Assembly: GCA_019614645.1 (NCBI GenBank)
Contig: JABWDB010000014.1
Location: forward strand, 1,488,001-1,552,000
DNA: 64,000 nucleotides
Reading direction: 5' to 3'
Origin: Stratiolaelaps scimitus
Taxonomy: Eukaryota > Arthropoda > Arachnida > Mesostigmata > Laelapidae
Shown here: positions 1 to 11,351 of the stretch, one piece after another
Position numbering within the stretch: the first letter of the stretch is position 1
How the letters are laid out: each line of letters starts with the position of its first letter
Notes under the pieces: model-generated
What the model was told of the DNA's origin: nothing
Seen by the model: the letters and a program-made list of their open reading frames with translations, nothing else
The model's database searches: none
Program-made: the position numbers and the translations under genes

Positions 1-1202
1 GATGTTGTTGTTGCTGTTGTTGTTGTTGCTGTCGTCGACGGCAGAGGTGGTTCACTTTCGCCCAAATGTCACTTTCACATAAGACCTGCGCGACGGCTCC
101 TCGGCTTAGTCGCTGGTGAGACACTGACCGGTTGCTTGGTAGCCAACTGCCACTGTCCCACAAGACTACACCAATACTCGATCTGTGTCTGTGTTCGTCG
201 ATAGACTCGACAACACACACTAAGAAAATGTCTGGTCTAGAGGCCAATTCGATGCTTGGCTCTAGTTTAACTAAGCGATCAATTCCCTTGCGTCGACTAG
301 AAACGTGAATAACCCCCAACGAATAACAGCGACACCACACTGGGCTCACCACCACCACCAAGCTATGCTGGTTGAGCATGCCGCAGCGCAATGATGTTGT
401 GGCGGAATCCTGCACCGAGACGCTGGCGGCGTCGATGAGACGTCGCCCGATGCGAACGAAAGCACGAGTATCTGAGAATCGGGAAACTGTATCACAAGGG
501 CAAATTTCGCGGTTGGGTGAATCGGCGCGTGGCCTGGACAGAGCATTAACGAAAAGCCGAGACACTCATTACGATCATCGTTATCACGGACCATAACGAA
601 GACGACAACAACATCAACAACAGGACTCAGGGCTATAGTAACGTATTGATGTGAGATCGGTGGCTACACTACTGCAAAATCAATCATGTGTGAATCAATC
701 ACATGAAGGACTGTTACTGAATGTCAACCAGTTTTTGAGCAGCCGTGTGTTTTTAATGATATTTTTCTATGAAGTGCTACTTATGAATCATTAATCATTA
801 TTAGAATAGGTCATGTCCATATGGGGTGGTCAAATTTTAGGGAGACAATCTCCACATACGCAGCATTCATAGTTCTCTATAGTATATCCGATCGACGGTT
901 TGGAACACAAACGTGGTCAGTAATGCGCCCGCCCTTCCGTCGAGTCGCCCGAAACATGACAACCACCAACTTTGTTGAATCAAAACCGCTGACAAGCAAA
1001 GTACGCTTATGCAAGAGCGAATGCACAGAGAATATCTTGTGTACAAGTGTTAGATAATGATGCGACAAAAATACTTCATCCCATTTAGCTGACGGCCACT
1101 ATCCGTGTTGTTGTGATGACACAAGACGCTCTGCATTGGATCGAAATCCGAGGGGGTGGACTAATCTCAAGAAACACGACACGAAAGAGTATGCTTACCA
1201 TA

Positions 1203-1304
1203 AATTGGGATGGCGTCGGGGTGACGCCGGGGACTTGGAACCCGAGGGTCTCCGGTTCGAATCCCGCCAGACACCACATCATAATAAATAGGAAATAAAC
1301 CACA
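1203..1304 (+). mobile_element. tRNA-like SINE fragment
   Basis: A perfect Pol III B box, GGTTCGAATCC, lies at 1254-1264, with an A-box-like TGGCGTCGGGG at 1211-1221 and a GCCAGACACCA stretch that mimics a tRNA 3' end. The T-stem and acceptor stem have mismatches, so it is not an intact tRNA gene. An A-rich tail with AATAAATAGGAAATAAA follows, as in SINEs. Confidence 0.4.
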
Positions 1305-2652
1305 AGAAAGTGAGCGAATAGGCGACTAGATAACGCGAAACAATCGGCAAGTGAATTTCCTTCGTCTTCACGATGTCGGAGACAATTGGTCAATTTGTAT
1401 TAGCACAAACAAGGTCAGCGGCACCACCATCATTCTTCATCGATGTCGACAGCAGAATTTCCTTCGAGTCTGCTCGTAGCATTCGTTTTGCTTGGCCTCA
1501 GGGGTATGCTGAGGGAGAAATTACCATTACGAATTATGTCGTATAATAATGATGCTGCTGTTGTAATATTCGACTCCTGCGCGATGAGGCGAGGTCTCAT
1601 AGAACAAGTCAATATCGCAATTGAAGCGTCGCTTGAAGCTCACTGATATTAGTCGACATTAAAATAGGAGGCAATCTTTGTTTATGTTGACGAAATATGC
1701 GTTTATTATTTAGTCCATAAAAGTATTAAATTAATTTAGGATATTTAAAAAAAAATCGTATTTCTCATCATATGTAGTAGTGGGTGCCGTCAATTTGATG
1801 GCTATTAACGTTGTCGTCATTCGTATGCTTCGTGTGATTTGATGGGGCATTATGGAACGACGCAATCTGAGACACTTCCCGCGGTCTGTCGTCTAAATAC
1901 AGCACTTTTGACCTGGTGAGCAACCCGAGTCCCAGTACACCGATCGCCACCCTGGAGGGCAGTTACCGTACTGACATATTGCACCACGGGCGTTACCTTG
2001 ATTCTGGCACGAGAGAGCGGATCCGCCTAGAGTAGGAATGAAACCAAATAGTTAAAATCCAATCAAATCTAGTTCTCGGTAACAGATGACCGATCATGAT
2101 AACAACTTGTCTCCTTTCAAAGCCACCCTTGGTCAGTAACAGCGTAGGGTTGGGGGGTGAGTTAGGACTACACCGGGACTGTTCGCCGAACGAGCGATCT
2201 CCCACAAATGTCGTGCAGAAATACGTCTGTACACCCCGATGTATATTAAGTATTATGGCTATGATGAGTGACTATGTTCAACAAACCTTGAACGGCCATG
2301 GCGAAGACAATTAGCAGAGCGAGGAAAACGAACTTCATTCTGCTCGATGTCGATGCTAAGGATATAATCCGTACTGAAACAGGAATCTATTTGACGATCT
2401 CTTAGTTTCGGCCCCCTTTTATACCACCCCTATGCGAGTCAGGGAGACATTTGGCATATCTTATCCTGAAATCTGTTCCTAGCTTAGCAATAGCCACCTT
2501 TCAGTACGCACGTGCGAATGTACATTCTTGGCTATTTTGAAATATGACAAATAGCTAAGAGCCGAGTTGCGTAAACACATTTGATAGATTTTGCCATGAT
2601 TTATTTTGGGGTGTTAAGTGGTATCTCCTAATATCAATTGATCGCCTATATA

Positions 2653-2658
2653 TTTCAT

Positions 2659-2698
<40 letters not shown>

Positions 2699-2704
2699 AT
2701 GAAA
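2653..2704. repeat. (TA)n inside a perfect palindrome
   Basis: About 34 bases of alternating TA are flanked by TTTCATCAATATAT and its reverse complement ATATATTGATGAAA, so the whole element can fold into one long hairpin. Confidence 0.9.
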
Positions 2705-3006
2705 GTCTGTCCAGTGCGATTTTCATTGTTAAGATACGAAACTATATTGAGCCAAGTTTAGATTCTGCGAACCACCAGATAGAGAGTCAATCCCAGCACA
2801 ATTCCTGAAGTTCACACATGAGGCGCACTCGTGAGCAGGGTAATCTCAAATCAGACGATTTCCGTCCGCGTTAAATTCGTTATATCTAATAAGATCCAAC
2901 TACCGCTGATAATACCATATTGACCACTGCGGAGTGACTACATATAAATGACAAAAGAAAAATAGAGAACGTAGTCCGGATACTATTCGTAGTAGTAGTA
3001 ATGGTA

Positions 3007-3050
3007 CCAACAATTACCACCATTATATTAGTAATGGTGGTAATTGTTGG
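3007..3050. repeat. Perfect 19-bp inverted repeat with 6-base loop
   Basis: CCAACAATTACCACCATTA, a TATTAG loop, and the exact reverse complement of the first arm. The arms are complex sequence, not a microsatellite. Confidence 0.95.
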
Positions 3051-4508
3051 CCTCTGTAGTTCCTTGAAGTAATACCCAAAGGTGGTTCCAAGGCCTGTGA
3101 CATAGAGAAACAGGTTAGAGACGACACAAATCATTGTTAGCGTTGCCGTTGGCTCTTCCTTTCGGCTGTTATGTTTCCTATAGTAGTTTCGACTTCTAGC
3201 CTCCGTTACCAAGATGCATGTCAATGTATATATATCTATGTATCTAGCGTTCTGCTTGACCGACCCCCGAGCTTCTCCACCTGCCTGTCGCACTCAGCAT
3301 AGCCAAGCTCGGATGTTGTCCACCTCCGCCAAAATGTGATTACTAACTCGGGCTCACCGTCGGCGACATCAACGACGACGATGTCGGCTACGAATTATTC
3401 TTAGGTGATTTCCCGCTGTGTCTACCCCCGCCGCCGCCCCCGCACTCCCCGCGTATCAGATGTCTTACGGAGCCTGCTACGCGAATGGGGTGGAGGCCTC
3501 GGGCAAAGATAACAACAACGAACTGGTTCTGTCTCCCTCGACCTGTACCCCTCTGGCTGCTGCTCGCTCGCTCGCTGACCAGTTTTTCTATTTTGTATTG
3601 TACATGCGACAATTGGTTTTTTTTTCGCCGCGACCACTGTACAACCGCTACCAAACAGGAGCAAATGAAATTGGATATGGCCGTAATCAGCAGTGTCATT
3701 GTCATGGTTACAATGACTAGAGGATGGCGACCAGCGCCGCGAATCAAAGAGGTCCGCGCCCCTCAACCAAATCTCGAAAAAAGCACCCCGTAAGGCCACG
3801 AAAAGGTCATCGATTAAAGGGCGCGACCGCGGTATAGTCACAGCGGAGGACGATAAACGAACGGCCCGAACGGCGGTACAAAACCATCTACGCTCCCTAC
3901 GTCTTGGATACCGATATTATAATCAGTTTACGGCGGCGACTTCGTCCGTACATAGAACCGATACAATACGATCGAACGTATGTGAGTATGTTAGAGCTTG
4001 TCAACAGCTGAAGAAGAGCACGGTGTTTATACCATTGGTCAGTGTTACTGGCCGTATTGCATCGTGCGCTTTGCTGAGATACGACACTGTACGTTGAGTC
4101 AATATACGACTGAGTGGTAACCATCTGTTCGGGTCGTGGGGGGAATCTGTGATATGAACAAGTGAACCAACCACTATCCAATAACACATGGCAATGCTCG
4201 CGCAGGCAGCCGAGTCGGCTCAGTATTGAATAAGTTGAAACATGACGAAATACTCGCGCTATGACTGCATGGCAGATTACCCGTTATTATTCTACGTTCA
4301 AGCAAGTGTGCAAAATAACAACAAATATTTCATTTTTATTCATTCGATTTCACGTACGCGCCAAGTCAGCTAGTCCGATCTCGGTGTATGTGCAATCGAA
4401 GCTGGTCAATTGTTCGTCAGTTGACGTCGGAACGGCTTGTTCATCCTTGTGGTATTATTATCCACCTCGCCCACTTCTCTCATTGGAAGCTAATATCGCT
4501 ACCGTAAT

Positions 4509-4572
4509 CTCTCTCTCTCTCTCTCCGTCCCTCCCGAAGGAGCAAGACAGATACAAAGAGAGAGAGAGAGAG
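4509..4572. repeat. (CT)n and (AG)n arrays facing each other
   Basis: A 17-base CT run (4509-4525) and a 16-base GA run (4557-4572) are complementary, with a 31-base spacer. They would pair into a hairpin. Confidence 0.85.
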
Positions 4573-4962
4573 ATAGGCAACGACTCGTCAAACGGAAACG
4601 AAGTCACATTTCGTCAGCTTTGGCTTTCGTTTGCACTTTGGACATTCAGCAAGTTGAGCCAGATTTACACATTTGGCTGCTTACATCGTTGGCTTAGCAT
4701 CGTTGGCGTAATGTTGCGTTGTCCGTTACCAGTGTTACCGGTTTCGTGTCAAGCGAAGACACCTGAGAGCTGGCGGCACTAGACCTCTCGTTGGCTCGAT
4801 CGATGCCAACAGCAAACGAGCGACCGACGCGCCAACATGTCCGTCCACAAAGCAAACAGCACCGCTTTCAATTGCACTCAGCATTCGGTGCCTCGGTGGC
4901 ATTAGGGGCGGGTGATGGTGGTGCTTTGTCAAATGGAGGCAACTCCCCCTTGTTGTTGTTAC

Positions 4963-4990
<28 letters not shown>
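4963..4990. repeat. (CGG)n trinucleotide repeat
   Basis: About eight uninterrupted CGG units sit in a GC-rich block with neighbouring GGT and GTT runs. Confidence 0.9.
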
Positions 4991-4993
<3 letters not shown>

Positions 4994-5073
4994 GTGGTGG
5001 TGATGGTGGTAGATGATGTTGTGCGGACCACAGAGCACTCCCGCTCCGGCAAGTGCTTGCCAAAACAAGAATA

Positions 5074-5095
5074 GACGCTTCTTGCAAGAAGCGTC
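5074..5095. repeat. 22-bp perfect palindrome
   Basis: GACGCTTCTTG followed directly by its reverse complement. A second near-palindrome, GGCAAGTGCTTGCC, precedes it at 5048-5061. Confidence 0.9.
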
Positions 5096-6331
5096 TCCTA
5101 CCGCTGCTCTTACCTTCCGTCCGCTGTTACCTGCGCTGCCTTTTGCTGGTGATGCCGTCGGCTCATCCGTCCAGCTCCTCCAAATACAATTTGTTGAACG
5201 GTATCGGAACGTGACTATGATGGCGGGGGCTTGGCCCGCCATTTCGTCCGCTTCACAGATCCTGCACATCGAGCACACTCAGTGACTGCACCGACGTCAC
5301 CGGCGATCGGCATCGAGGCACGCGGTGGGCGATGAGGCCAATGACAGCAGCGGCAGCAACAACACCAATAACAGCAGAGCCGCCAGCAGCAGCAGCAGCA
5401 GCAACAACGAGCAGCAGCATGTACCCAGCTGCGGTCCGTTCATAGGGCATAGCAACCGCGCCCTGCCGCCACGGAGCTGGTGGATCCTTTGTGTGGCCTT
5501 TGCCACACGGCGACGTTCACTGCTTGTGATGATGTCGCCGTAACGGGCAGATGGCAATATGAAATTGTCGATCTAGCAGGCTGGTTGCGAGGGCGTTCGG
5601 TGAACGGGTGCTCAGTTCAGTGAGTAAGCTAGAGACATTACTAAATAAAAACGAGCCTCCAATTCGAGCTGAACTGGATTGGCGGATTCCCATTTATTAT
5701 CCTGGATTGGGACAGCTCACGCAGTTGCTGTAACCATACAATCCGGTGGGGGTATACGGATGAGTGAACTGAAAGATATTGTGAGGAAAAAAAAATGCTT
5801 TGATTGAAAGTGTAGTGCAATATACGAGTCTATATATGGCTAGCTACATGAAAGCCAGATAATGTTTACGGCGACTGCCACGACAATATATATATATATA
5901 TCTACAATACAAGAACTCGTTCCTTTGAATCTAACGGGGTCATTATGAGAGTGGGTGTACTGTACTTGTGCATCAGAGGTTCTATTCTATTATATTTTAT
6001 AGTGTTTATACTAAAATTCCGACTTTATTTATTTTCCATTTACGATTCGAGAGTGTCCTACATATAAAAAACACATCGCTCAACCCTCCAGGCAAAAAGT
6101 GTGCTTGACACATTCAATACACGGGGCTTCAATTGTACTGACTGTTCCACCACTACGTAGACAATGTCTTCTGTAGATGAGATGACCTTTAGCTTTTCGA
6201 GTTTCCGCACCATTCTAATATCGGTTACCTAGCGCAGTTTGGTTATCGGTTTTACACAGTTGACTCCATGGGAACATCACATCGTGCACTACTAGCGGAT
6301 CTCGTCTTTGCCGTATAACTGTATATGATAT

Positions 6332-6667
6332 ATGTATTTGGGCGAAATACAGACGGTATATCTGCTCTGTGAAGTGTCACTATTCATCGAAGAACTGAAG
6401 CAAAGATCTGAGGAGCAAGCTTGTGCCAGTTCAGAGACGAATCCTAAGAGAAAGCGAGAGATCCGGTGTTTAGCTAAACTGGGGCAATGGCCAATGCCAC
6501 GTGGACAAGATGTGGACGTTCTGACCGACACTTCGTGGTCCGGTACGCGCTCCATCGGATCCACCAAGAGCTCCTCTGTCAAACGTCCACTTATCACAAC
6601 CCTGGAGATGACTGCCCTTGAACAAGGTATCAAGATCTTTTCACTCAGTGTCACCCTAGCCATTTAG
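6332..6667 (+). CDS. Unassigned 111-codon open frame
   Basis: The complete frame from ATG to TAG (MYLGEIQTVYLLCEVSLFIE, then a Glu/Lys-rich region with PKRKRE, and a Ser/Thr-rich C-terminal part) stands in otherwise AT-rich, stop-dense sequence. Codon use on this strand looks coding-like. The opposite strand is also open (6292-6663), a sign that a formerly coding segment or a mobile-element remnant may be involved. No family recognised. Confidence 0.22.
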   Translation: MYLGEIQTVYLLCEVSLFIEELKQRSEEQACASSETNPKRKREIRCLAKLGQWPMPRGQDVDVLTDTSWSGTRSIGSTKSSSVKRPLITTLEMTALEQGIKIFSLSVTLAI

Positions 6668-8550
6668 CCTGTCAGCAACTTTTCTTTTTACAATTTGGAA
6701 TATTTACTGTATATATATATATGCATATGTATAGGTACTTCTTGTACTTCCAAGAAGAGCACGTTTTGCGCTTTATACGTATGGATTATTTCGTTTTGGA
6801 GCCCTATACTTAAGAACTCTACATTTTAGATTTTAAGGCAATCATTTATTGGCCAGCAGTAAATTCGCATCTAGCTGTCTATTGGATCGTAATTAATGTC
6901 CGAATTCGATCGTAAGCTTCAGTAAATCTTGCACGAAATATACATATTAAATCACAAGTCCAGTTACGTTTGTTGAAACATGAAACGAATCCGAAGAAAC
7001 ACAGTGGCCTAGGCGATCTAGCGACCTAGAATTTCAAAAACAAATTCAAATGTTCGCCTAAGCCTTCTTCGACATCGGTCGTATTTAGTTGATTCAACTC
7101 GTCACTGACCCATCAAATTTGTTACATCCGTATAGCATGAAGCACATGATTTATTATAGTTATTATTGTGAATAGCAAGCCCTTACAAAGCATCATGTTC
7201 AAGCTCATCGCTAAGTAATGATGAAATCGGATAAAATCCAAATAATAATAACGAGAAGAGAATTGAAAACTCGATGCGGAAACACCCTATTGCTGTGGTG
7301 GCGTGGACCTTCAGAGGGTCGTGGCCCAACGGCGTGAAATGGGAACCGAAAGACTATTCCGTATACTGTACGTATAACACTAGGAACGTAATTCTGTACC
7401 GGTCATAACCTAATATCACCATACATAGGTTAGGCGGAACGAACGTCAATATCCGCCTCGTTGCGCACTCCCTCTTTGCTAGATTTTCCATTTTAAGACA
7501 CAGTCGTTTTTTTCACACTGACCCATGTCACGGGGTCAGCCCTGAGAACTCGGGTCTCTGTTGTGTATTGTCGATTTTATTTGGTTTGTTCCAGCTCATT
7601 CGCCCTGGCCCGCTTGTCACATATTTGTATAATGAGAAATTCGGAATCTCTTTTTTACCTCGTTGACGACAAAGCCGTGGGGAGCTGCTCGCCGAGAGAG
7701 CGAACTAACTTACTATTGTTGTCCTTTTCCTCCTCCTCCGTGGTCATCTTGTCATTGCGGCTTCAATAACCGAGCTGTATTCTATTCTAGTCGAATACCG
7801 TGTTGAAGAAGTGTCGCCGAAAATTTCGCCTAGACCGCATTTATTCGCATGGGCCCTTCTTGTAAAAGCAACACAGCATTAACAGCCTATTTATGTCCGC
7901 TATTCATCATACTTTTCTGCCGTTGGTCTTTCTTTCTGTCAAACCTTGTCGCGCGAACACAATGCACATAGAACACATAGACGGCGTGGCGCGGCGCGCG
8001 GAGAGTGCCAGTGATTTCGCCTGCGGCCTGACGTCGCTGTCGACGAGGTGACAATGTGCCGGCAAACAACAAACAGAACAAGAGATTTGCGTAGTGGAAA
8101 ACAGTAGCAGGCGACAAAACAGCAAAGCACAGCACACAAATCGACAATTTCAAAATCATAAATTCCCAAGTTCCCTCGCGTTTCTCATTCTCTGTCCGAT
8201 GCTCACCCTGTTGCGGCCTGCTGCGGCCACACTCGACGAGAGCGAGGCGTCGTCTCGCACTCCGCTAGCTGGCGAACAGCTATGACAACGCCAACAGCAA
8301 CATTTTACCGCGCTGCTGTAATACTGAGAATATAGCTCCCTCTTATCCGGCGGCACCGAACCCCCCCCGGCGTGTCATCCAGCGTCCGGCTTGCCCACAA
8401 TGAAATATACGAAGTCACTGCTGTTCACGCTACGTTAACGGGCTTGACACGCCGTGCCACTCACGCTAGCTAGATCGCGTTCTTTCGTTTGTGTGTTGTT
8501 GGTTCGGCTGATGCTGCTGCTGGTGACGGTGGCGGTGATGGTGCATAGCT

Positions 8551-8577
8551 CTCTCTCTCTCTCTCTCTCTATCTCTC
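8551..8577. repeat. (CT)n microsatellite
   Basis: A CT run with one interruption (CTCTCTATCTCTC). Confidence 0.85.
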
Positions 8578-8702
8578 CCGTGTCCCCTGTCGGGCCGGCG
8601 GGAGAGCTATCTGCCGCTGGCGACTATCTATGTGCGACGCATATAAAGACAAAGTCGCTAGACTATAAGCGGTGAACAGGCAACACCTTCCGAAAACATG
8701 AA

Positions 8703-8722
8703 CCTGCCGGCCGGCCGGCAGG
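8703..8722. repeat. 20-bp GC palindrome
   Basis: CCTGCCGGCCGGCCGGCAGG is identical to its reverse complement. Confidence 0.9.
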
Positions 8723-10160
8723 CGTTCATCGGCAGCCTCGGCGACAGCTGCCCTGTAACTGTGACTTCGACGATGGTGTAATTTGCAGACATGTTACTTT
8801 TCTTGGCTTTTTTGCTTACTCAGGCTGTACCATCGTATTTCAGCTTCTTGAACCCTGTGGGCCAGCCTCGAGTCGTCTCAAGGAGCCTTGTGGAGAGAGT
8901 TCTCCACTTCGTTCCAACTCGCAATTGTTGTATCAGCGCTGCCAAATCTCAACATTCCACTAACCTCTCGATCTGTCCCTCAATGAACAGAATTTCTAAC
9001 GCGTGACTCGCGAGAGCTGGCTATGTTTAACAAACACAAGAAATCCTAAACGAAATCCACAGAAGCAACAGCAGTGTCGACAGCAATAACATCGCTTGAG
9101 TTACAGCAGGAAAATTCTTCGAATCAAAGGAAGGCTTTCGGCAACTCCGCATATTCTATCTCGATTTGTTTACAGATCAAGACGCATGTTCTCGATGTAC
9201 GCATCTTTACGGAGGTGCTAATTTGTATGTTTGTCTGTTGTTCAGATTATGTGATATCGTGGCGTTTTCTTTATTTGCAGCGCGTTGATCTCCGCAATGT
9301 CTCCTATATTGGCCTGGTGTTCTCTCTCCCGTGAATCAAGCGAATTGAGAGCAACGTGCCACTTGTGAAAGGGTGTTGTGTGCCTTATCGCATAGAGGCG
9401 CAATTATTTTGGTGCTATATTCCAGTTCCTTGGGGAACAATGCGCAAACTCAAAAGTGCAATAGGGTTGTCCGATGGATCGGGTGCGTTCGTCAACTTGT
9501 GTGTCTGTCTCTGACAAATATCATTAGACATTTCTCGCCACTTATTCGTATGATAGCATTACTACATGAAACGTCGGGATAGACAATATCCACACTGCTG
9601 CTGAGGCCAGCCGCGGCAGACATCTCGCATTTACGGACGAGATGATGTTCTCAGGTGACTGCTTAGAATGGCGATGTATATATGATTTTAATATTCCAGG
9701 TATATATATATATATATGCATATATATTCCGACAGGACTACATAACTACTATATAACTCTTCTGATTATAGCGTAATCTGCCAACAGTTCCCTCTGACAC
9801 CCCATTATGATTGACGCTATGGTACAGGTGGTGGTAGCTGTGGCGTTCTTATATTATATTCTATTCTAGATCAATACAAATGGGCATGAAGTGTTCGTCC
9901 GTTGTATTGGTCGGGGCTTGATCGATCAAATCACTAGGGTGCCACAGTGCAGGGTCCACAGATTTCGCGCTGTCTTCCTCATATTTCAAATCGTCATCGA
10001 CAAATCTCTCTCAAACGTTCGTCCGATCCATCCCCGTTCAACGTCTGATTCGATGATGTTTCCAGGCTTTTCAAATAAATAGACTTACGCCTAGCGAAAA
10101 TGTCCACCACGACCGCGCCAGCCCCCGTTACCGCGACCGCTTTGATATTTGCACATCACT

Positions 10161-10176
10161 GGGGGGGGGGGGGGGG
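10161..10176. repeat. G16 homopolymer
   Basis: Sixteen consecutive G at the start of the GC-rich block 10.1-11.1 kb. Confidence 0.9.
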
Positions 10177-10613
10177 CGGCCGACACCGAACGGCCGCACA
10201 GTATAGTCCAACACAAGGCACACGGCAAAGGATAGTCGGCCGGGACGCGTCGGGACAGGAGCTTCTTCCGGGAGCTGGTTGGCGGGGAGAGAAAAAGCAT
10301 CGGCTGAGCAATTCTATCGAAGACACCGGTGACGTCGTTGGCGTTTGCCTGCCGCTTCGGCAAGAGGCTCTGGCACCGCATCACAAAGAGCGGAGAGGTC
10401 TGCTGCTGCTGGTGGTGCTGCTGCTTTTCCAACTAACTCCTCATGGCACAGAGCTGCCGAAGCGCGTCGCGCCGTCGATACCCGAAGTCTTCTGCTTCTT
10501 CGCATCCGATCATTCAAGTGTTGTTGTTGTTATTGTTGTTATCGTCGTCGTCGTCGATTACAGTGGACTACACCGCATTGCAGGCGCTGAAGCTACTATA
10601 ACTCAGGCCAACA

Positions 10614-10672
10614 GACGACGACGACGACGACGACGACAACAACAACAACAAAAACAACAACAACTAGTACAA
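10614..10672. repeat. (GAC)n/(CAA)n trinucleotide tract
   Basis: ACGACG units run directly into CAACAA units. The tract creates artificial Arg and Gln runs in one open frame. Confidence 0.85.
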
Positions 10673-11328
10673 CAGCAAGCAAGCAGACCAGCGTAGCGTC
10701 ACTGGCAGATGCAGGGTGTTGTTGCATGCGCCGCACGCAATCTCACACACACACAAACGTATTCACGCGCACACGAGCGCATGAAACAGATTCAAACTGC
10801 TGCTGCTGCTGCTACTATTGCTGCTGACGCTGCCGGGACGTCAGCGGGCGTCGGCAGAGCGTTCGTTCAGATTCATCCCTCCGTCGCCGTCATCGCTTGG
10901 ACGGTATCCAAGTGAACGCAGCGTTGGCGGCGGGGGCAGCAGCGATATTGCCACAGCCGTCGCGTGGCAACGCTGTCGTCTGTTGGCGGCCGGATGTAAA
11001 ATCGCCAGCGGTGGTCGCGTTATGTCCTCCCGTTCATCACCGCCACGAGAAGACGAACTTTCACTTCGAGCCAACAACAACAGCAGCAACAACAGTAAAC
11101 GATTAGAGGGTGGAAACGCATGTATTTATATTCTAGTGGGGCTGTGTTGTGTCATTTCACTTTCACGGAGCGGGAACGAGAAAAATTGCGAGAAATGTTT
11201 CCGTTATTCATTCAACATATGGCATTGAAATTGCGCCATTCACGATTACTGACCGAGACAGTAGATTCGTGGGCTGAACAGGAAACTCTCCGCATAGATA
11301 CATAGATAGATATTATGTGTACTACTGT

Positions 11329-11351
11329 ATATATATATATATATATATATA
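11329..11351. repeat. (TA)n microsatellite
   Basis: About eleven TA units. Confidence 0.85.

Larger units (their letters stand above)
1..6331. other. No supportable gene
   Basis: AT-moderate noncoding-looking sequence containing the tRNA-like piece near 1.25 kb, the 2653 and 3007 hairpins and the CT/GA pair. From about 4.8 to 5.6 kb a GC-rich block with CGG, CAG and CAA runs leaves several frames open on both strands. These frames are dominated by homopolymer amino-acid tracts and have no acceptor/donor logic that I can defend. Confidence 0.6.

Noticed and set aside
1203..1275. Functional tRNA gene
   Set aside because: T-stem mismatches and no matching 5' acceptor strand; better explained as a SINE fragment.
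4261..4782. 173-codon plus-strand frame
   Set aside because: It spans the CT and GA microsatellites (Ser-Leu and Arg-Glu runs), with no domain and no coding-like remainder.
8791..9006. Signal-peptide-like frame (MLLFLAFLLTQAVPSYFSF) as the missing first exon of the lectin receptor
   Set aside because: No phase-1 donor follows at a suitable place and it lies over 21 kb upstream. Too weak to link.
10100..10696. 198-codon plus-strand frame
   Set aside because: It runs through a G16 tract and GAC/CAA repeats, giving poly-Gly, Arg and Gln. The length is explained by GC-rich repeats lacking stops.
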